From positions 62,001 to 126,000 of the forward strand of contig NZ_FOBB01000011.1 in assembly GCF_900109685.1 (NCBI RefSeq): a DNA stretch of 64,000 nucleotides. The letters are read 5' to 3'. The notes beneath the pieces were generated by a model that had not been told where the DNA came from, made no database searches, and was given only the letters and a program-made list of their open reading frames with translations. Within the stretch, counting starts at the first letter, position 1. Every line of letters starts with the position of its first letter. This stretch comes from Chitinophaga rupis. GTDB taxonomy: Bacteria; Bacteroidota; Bacteroidia; Chitinophagales; Chitinophagaceae. This document shows, piece after piece, positions 60,454-64,000 of the stretch. A program made the position numbers and the translations under genes.

Positions 60454-61134
60454 TTGAAAACGTTCGTTACACTGTTCAGAAAGAACACCTACTTCTTTCT
60501 TCCGCTGCTCTTATGGGTACTGGTAGGCGGATTAATGCAAAGCATCTTCTCTCCGGAGGAGCTTTTTATGGGTATTAATCAAACCCACAACTCCATTGCC
60601 GATGTGCTGATGACCGGGATCACTTACCTGGGAGATGGCTGTTTGTTTGCAGTAGTGCTGCTGTGCATGTTAATAGCCCGCAAGTACAAGCTGTTCTTAA
60701 TTGGCCTGGTAAGCATCCTGGCGGTAACCCTGATCGTGCAAATAGCCAAACATGCCATAGAAGCGCCCCGGCCCTTGTTATATTTCCAGAATGCTTCTTT
60801 TGTGCACGTGGTAAAATGGGTATCCGTGCATTATAATAACAGCTTTCCCTCCGGCCACTCTGCAGGTGCCTTTGCCCTGTTCAGCTTTCTGGCGCTGATC
60901 GATAATAATAAGCTCCGCGGCCTTTTATTTGTATCCCTGGCTTTAATTGCCGCGTATTCCCGTATTTACCTGGCGCAGCATTTCTTTGCTGATATTTATA
61001 TTGGCAGCATTATTGGCTCCGGCTGCAGCTTTGTGGTGTACAGCCTTTTTGAATTTAAGAACCTGACCAAAACACCCGTGCTTTGTCCTAAAGCAGCGGA
61101 GGCAGCCTTACTGGCAGAGGCCTCCCTGGGATAA
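60454..61134 (+). CDS. PAP2-family membrane phosphatase
   Basis: A 226-residue membrane phosphatase with six hydrophobic segments. All three catalytic motifs are intact: KHAIEAPRP (K-x6-R-P), FPSGHSAG (PSGH) and SRIYLAQHFFAD (SR-x5-H-x3-D). It dephosphorylates lipid phosphates such as undecaprenyl pyrophosphate or phosphatidate. It starts with TTG at 60454, 11 bp after lptG, as no suitable ATG is available; the first internal ATG would remove part of the first helix. It is probably an operon with lptG. Confidence 0.9.
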   Translation: MKTFVTLFRKNTYFFLPLLLWVLVGGLMQSIFSPEELFMGINQTHNSIADVLMTGITYLGDGCLFAVVLLCMLIARKYKLFLIGLVSILAVTLIVQIAKHAIEAPRPLLYFQNASFVHVVKWVSVHYNNSFPSGHSAGAFALFSFLALIDNNKLRGLLFVSLALIAAYSRIYLAQHFFADIYIGSIIGSGCSFVVYSLFEFKNLTKTPVLCPKAAEAALLAEASLG

Positions 61135-61140
61135 CCATTA

Positions 61141-61285
61141 CCGGGTAAGTAACGGTAACAGGTACTATTAGTTGAATAGTTTATTGGGCCGGATTTAAAT
61201 AAATCTGCTATCTTACCGTTAACCTCATAACGGACAACCAATAAGCGATTTAACTGTTTTACCAATAACCACTTAACTTACCCGG
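61141..61285. repeat. Intergenic region bounded by a perfect 10-bp inverted repeat
   Basis: CCGGGTAAGT (61141-61150) and ACTTACCCGG (61276-61285) bracket the whole gap between PAP2 and the next gene. The right repeat ends at the ATG (61286). Inside are further GTAAC/GGTAA words. The size, 145 bp, is similar to the inverted-repeat element beside trmD. Confidence 0.55.
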
Positions 61286-62566
61286 ATGAAGTACCTTCTG
61301 ATTGCCATAGCAGCAGGGCTACTATTCATTCCCTTTTTGGGAAGTGTGCCGCTGCAGGATCCATTAGCACTTTATAATGCTGCAACAGCCCCCGTTACAG
61401 GACCGGGTAGTGGCAGTTTTGTTCCATTTCCTCTATGGGGCTGGCTGCAATCCGCCAGTGTATATTTTTTAGGCAATACTCCCTTTGCCCTGCGCCTTCC
61501 CAATGCTCTTATTGGTATTATTACCTTACTTACTTTTTATGCTATTGGCAAAAAACACGCGGATGACAGGCTGGGAACCTGGTGGGCGCTGATATATGCC
61601 GGCTGCTGGCTGCCATTCCTGTTCTTCAGATCTGCCCTGCCGGACCCGCTGTTCAATTATTTATTCTTCCTGTGTATCTATTTCCTGTATCGTATAGCCT
61701 ATACCGTAAAGCCCTTGCGCCTGGTTATCTTAAGCGGCGTATGCCTGGGGCTGGCGGTATTGGTAAAAGGCCCCTTAGCCATTATACTGGCCCTGCTGTT
61801 ATTACTGGGTTACTGGATAGCCAGCAAGGGTAAAACCGGTGTTAGACCGGCGCACTTGGTATTGTGGCTGCTGTTTGCCCTTATACCGGCTGCTATATGG
61901 CTCACCTATACCGGCATCGTATATGGATGGCTGGTAGTACAACAGTACGCACGCTTTGTGGCAGGGTTGCTGGCTAATCCCTGGCCGCAAAGCAACCTTG
62001 TTTATTATATGGTATTGCTGCCCGGTTGTTTTCCGGCAGTCTTGCTGCTGCTCTGCTACTTTTATGCAAAACGCCGTTCTATTTATAACACCGGTGAGCC
62101 CCTGGATCTGAAAGAGTTTAAGGTATGGATGTGGCTTTTTTTCTGGGTAGTGCTGTTGTTATGCCCATCGTCACTTTACATGGTACCCCTCTCCTTCCTG
62201 GCTGCCTGGCAGGTGTACCGGATCAGCGCGGGACGGCAGCGCCTGCGTGCCTGGCATGTGGTGCTGTTATTGCTAACGGGTATTATTATAGGGCTTGGAT
62301 TAGCGGCTATAGTACTGGCTGGTGTGTATAAGAGTACGCTGCTGCCTTATGTGCAGCTGCCGGCGGCCCGTGCTTTTTTACAATCACCCACAGGCTGGAG
62401 CTGGTGGGAAACCCTGTATGGCCTGTTCTATATACTGCTGGTAAGCTGTAGCGTGGTGTTCCTGTTCCGGAGAAAGTACCAGGAGGGGTTGTTATGCCTG
62501 TTCATCGGCTCCCTGATCTTTATAGCAGTTGCCGCTTTGCATTTTGTGCCGAAGCTCATTTTCTGA
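61286..62566 (+). CDS. GT39/ArnT-like membrane glycosyltransferase
   Basis: A 426-residue protein with about 11 transmembrane helices. ALRLPNALIGIITLLTFYAIGKKH, FFRSALPDPLFNYLFFLCIYFL and LSGVCLGLAVLVKGPLAII match the PMT/ArnT family, which transfers sugars from polyprenyl phosphate donors to lipid A or proteins. The first loop reads PLQDPLALYNAATA, without the D-E acidic pair normally catalytic in this family, and there is no long periplasmic domain. It may be a divergent or altered-function member. It follows PAP2 and lptG. Confidence 0.8.
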   Translation: MKYLLIAIAAGLLFIPFLGSVPLQDPLALYNAATAPVTGPGSGSFVPFPLWGWLQSASVYFLGNTPFALRLPNALIGIITLLTFYAIGKKHADDRLGTWWALIYAGCWLPFLFFRSALPDPLFNYLFFLCIYFLYRIAYTVKPLRLVILSGVCLGLAVLVKGPLAIILALLLLLGYWIASKGKTGVRPAHLVLWLLFALIPAAIWLTYTGIVYGWLVVQQYARFVAGLLANPWPQSNLVYYMVLLPGCFPAVLLLLCYFYAKRRSIYNTGEPLDLKEFKVWMWLFFWVVLLLCPSSLYMVPLSFLAAWQVYRISAGRQRLRAWHVVLLLLTGIIIGLGLAAIVLAGVYKSTLLPYVQLPAARAFLQSPTGWSWWETLYGLFYILLVSCSVVFLFRRKYQEGLLCLFIGSLIFIAVAALHFVPKLIF

Positions 62567-62570
62567 AAGA

Positions 62571-62628
62571 GGTGGTTAGTAACCTGTAATCAATACGGTC
62601 ATTGTATTCATTACGATCACTAACCACC
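62571..62628. repeat. Inverted repeat between GT39-like and superoxide dismutase genes
   Basis: GGTGGTTAGT (62571-62580) and ACTAACCACC (62619-62628) are exact complements; inner GTAAT/ATTAC words also pair. It lies between convergent genes and might serve as a terminator, though T tracts are weak. Confidence 0.55.
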
Positions 62629-62635
62629 ATCATTT

Positions 62636-63370
62636 TTATTTTATAGCAAGGTCATATTGCTTTTCAACCTCATTCCAGTTCACCACATTCCAGAAAGCTG
62701 CAATGTATTCCGGGCGGCGGTTCTGGTATTTTAGGTAATAGGCGTGCTCCCATACGTCCAGGCCCAGCACCGGTGTTCCTCTTTCCTTTACGATCTGGTG
62801 CATCAAAGGATTATCCTGGTTAGGGGTGGATATCACGGAAAGTTTTTTCTCCGGTGTTACTATCAGCCATGCCCAACCTGACCCAAACTGGGTTTTAGCA
62901 GCATCATTAAATTTGGTCTGGAAAGTTTCCCAGGAGCCAAAGGCACTGTTCACCGCTGTTTTCAGCTTATCTGAGGGTGCGCTTTTTTGTCCGGACATCA
63001 GGGTCCAAAACAAAGAGTGATTGTAGTGGCCACCACCGTTGTTACGTATAGCCTTATCTTTTTCTGTAACCTTATCCAGGATCTGATCCAGCGGAAGGCT
63101 GGCAAAGGTGGTACCGTTCACTGCATCGTTCAGATTTTTCACATACGCGCCATGGTGTTTGTCGTGGTGAATTTCCATGGTCAGCTTATCAATGCTGGGT
63201 TCCAGTGCGCCAAACTCATAAGGCAAAGCGGGAAGTGTGAAAGGCGCTTTAGGGCTGGGATCCAAAGCCAGGGAAGAGCGTGCGGGAGAGGCGGCCAGCA
63301 GTCCGGAAGGGTTGCTCAAAGCAGCTACTCCTGCCAGGCTGGCCAGTTTAATAAATTCTCTTTTATCCAT
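62636..63370 (-). CDS. sod: Exported Fe/Mn superoxide dismutase
   Basis: A 244-residue enzyme that disproportionates superoxide. Metal ligands are visible in MEIHHDKHHGAYV (first His), GGGHYNHSLFWTLM (second His) and DVWEHAYYLKYQN (Asp and His). An N-terminal leader (MDKREFIKLASLAGVAALS) of about 30-40 residues precedes the catalytic part. It resembles a Tat-type signal but carries Lys-Arg instead of Arg-Arg, so secretion by Tat is uncertain. Most cytoplasmic SODs have about 200 residues. Confidence 0.93.
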   Translation of the reverse strand: MDKREFIKLASLAGVAALSNPSGLLAASPARSSLALDPSPKAPFTLPALPYEFGALEPSIDKLTMEIHHDKHHGAYVKNLNDAVNGTTFASLPLDQILDKVTEKDKAIRNNGGGHYNHSLFWTLMSGQKSAPSDKLKTAVNSAFGSWETFQTKFNDAAKTQFGSGWAWLIVTPEKKLSVISTPNQDNPLMHQIVKERGTPVLGLDVWEHAYYLKYQNRRPEYIAAFWNVVNWNEVEKQYDLAIK

Positions 63371-63901
63371 ATCAAATTGTATTGAGAGTGATGATATAAT
63401 GACATTAAAATATCAAAGCTAGAGGGTAGTGAGCAATAAAGCTACAAATATTACACCATTTTATCAGTTGAGATGGTAAGATAACCTATTGAAAATACTG
63501 TCTTTTTCTGCGCTCATCCATGTTCTGCTGAAAAAATCATTATGAATTATTCTGAAAATAATATTACTTTACCGGTATCTTCATGTGAAGTACAAGCAAG
63601 CGTATCTATTCTTAATCATAAATAAGTGAGACTATTTATCCCGGGCAGTGCCTGCTGTAAGAATAGTACAGCAATTTGTTACTCCTGCCCTAGTAGCCTA
63701 GCCACGAGCAATTGCCGACAAATGTGTATCCATAATTGCATCACTGGTTTAAGACACCATTTGCCGGCAGATCTCAGCTCTTAAAAAAGTTTTTTCTAAG
63801 GAGAGCGCTACACAATATGTAAAATTTTTTATCTGCCAAAGTTCGCAGGCTGAAAAGGATTCATAAGGTTTAGCATTTAAAAATTTAAAGCATTCCTATA
63901 C
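63371..63901. other. 531-bp non-coding region
   Basis: The segment is AT-rich and has no protein-like open frame on either strand. A small inverted repeat (GCTGTA at 63654-63659 with TACAGC just downstream) lies in a moderately GC-rich stretch. The region presumably contains the promoters of the dismutase gene and of the partial gene at the window edge. I see no RNA gene. Confidence 0.4.
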
Positions 63902-64000
63902 ATGCTTAAGGTAAGAGTATTCAGGGCTATTGATTATCCCGAAGAATGTATGCAATACGTCAACGGGCATAGAAAGGTATTGGAAGCATATGGGGTAACG
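63902..64000 (+). CDS. 5' end of a gene cut by the window edge
   Basis: An ATG at 63902 opens a frame that stays open to the end of the window: MLKVRVFRAIDYPEECMQYV followed by 13 further residues. The composition is protein-like. Too little is visible for a family call. Confidence 0.6.
   Translation, partial: MLKVRVFRAIDYPEECMQYVNGHRKVLEAYGVT

Noticed and set aside
62636..63370. Firm Tat signal on superoxide dismutase
   Set aside because: The leader has Lys-Arg rather than Arg-Arg; I kept export as likely but not the route.
1..64000. CRISPR arrays, insertion sequences, prophage genes or rRNA
   Set aside because: No regularly spaced direct repeats, transposase, integrase, phage structural or cas-like proteins and no rRNA sequence are visible in the window.

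Overview
The window looks like a chromosomal segment of a Bacteroidetes bacterium, most likely family Chitinophagaceae (Chitinophaga-like). The evidence is the Bacteroidetes promoter signature (TTTG, about 19-20 bp, TAnnTTTG), the short RpoD-type sigma factor typical of the phylum, many small lipoproteins, TonB-dependent transport, and a lysine-dioxygenase-type gene resembling one I recall from Chitinophaga. Function calls rest on motifs and family knowledge only; no searches were run.

Layout. (1) 1-9.1 kb, nitrogen oxides: an Rrf2/NsrR-like regulator, a flavodoxin, then a clade-II nitrous oxide reductase cluster (cytochrome c lipoprotein, nosZ, a membrane protein, nosL, nosD, nosF, nosY), and a convergent multi-pass membrane protein distantly like oxidase subunit I. 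The flavodoxin and membrane protein genes share a near-identical 18-bp palindrome that contains the promoter -7 element. (2) 9.1-12.4 kb: MazG-like and TetR genes, a badly decayed isoprenylcysteine-methyltransferase-family pseudogene, tRNA-Glu, a DHFR-like protein and a TauE/SafE permease. (3) 12.4-17.1 kb: a Crp/Fnr regulator followed by an operon of YceI, a tautomerase, two SDRs, an NTF2-like protein and a nitronate-monooxygenase-like enzyme. Two perfect TGTGA-N6-TCACA sites lie between regulator and operon. (4) 17.1-22.1 kb: envelope proteins of unknown role and a membrane TPR-HTH regulator. (5) 22.3-37.6 kb, iron: a TonB-dependent receptor converges on a long minus-strand operon for an NIS-type hydroxamate siderophore. 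In transcription order this has an Fe/2-oxoglutarate dioxygenase (lysine-hydroxylase-like), PLP decarboxylase, two tandem IucA/IucC synthetases, an exported creatininase-family protein, a GNAT with a large N-terminal extension, an amine N-hydroxylase, a MATE exporter, an acyl carrier protein and an AMP-ligase. The simplest model is lysine to hydroxylysine to hydroxycadaverine to N-hydroxy-N-acyl-hydroxycadaverine to oligomer or macrocycle, exported by MATE and re-imported by the receptor. (6) 37.9-48.3 kb: mixed genes including an M28 peptidase, a cytochrome P450 pseudogene with an internal deletion, methionine aminopeptidase, a GH78 rhamnosidase and a Kef-type antiporter. (7) 48.3-57.4 kb, minus-strand core genes: a hypothetical protein, an MltD-like transglycosylase, gatA, tatA, rplS, trmD, rimM, rpsP, ffh and the major sigma factor. 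Several gaps hold palindromic repeats. (8) 57.8-64 kb: a START-like protein, lptG, PAP2, a GT39-like protein, superoxide dismutase and the start of one truncated gene.

The most interesting parts are the siderophore operon, which combines a hydroxylated-diamine route with a free-standing adenylation/carrier pair; the two local regulons with readable operators; and the intergenic inverted-repeat families in the translation gene block.
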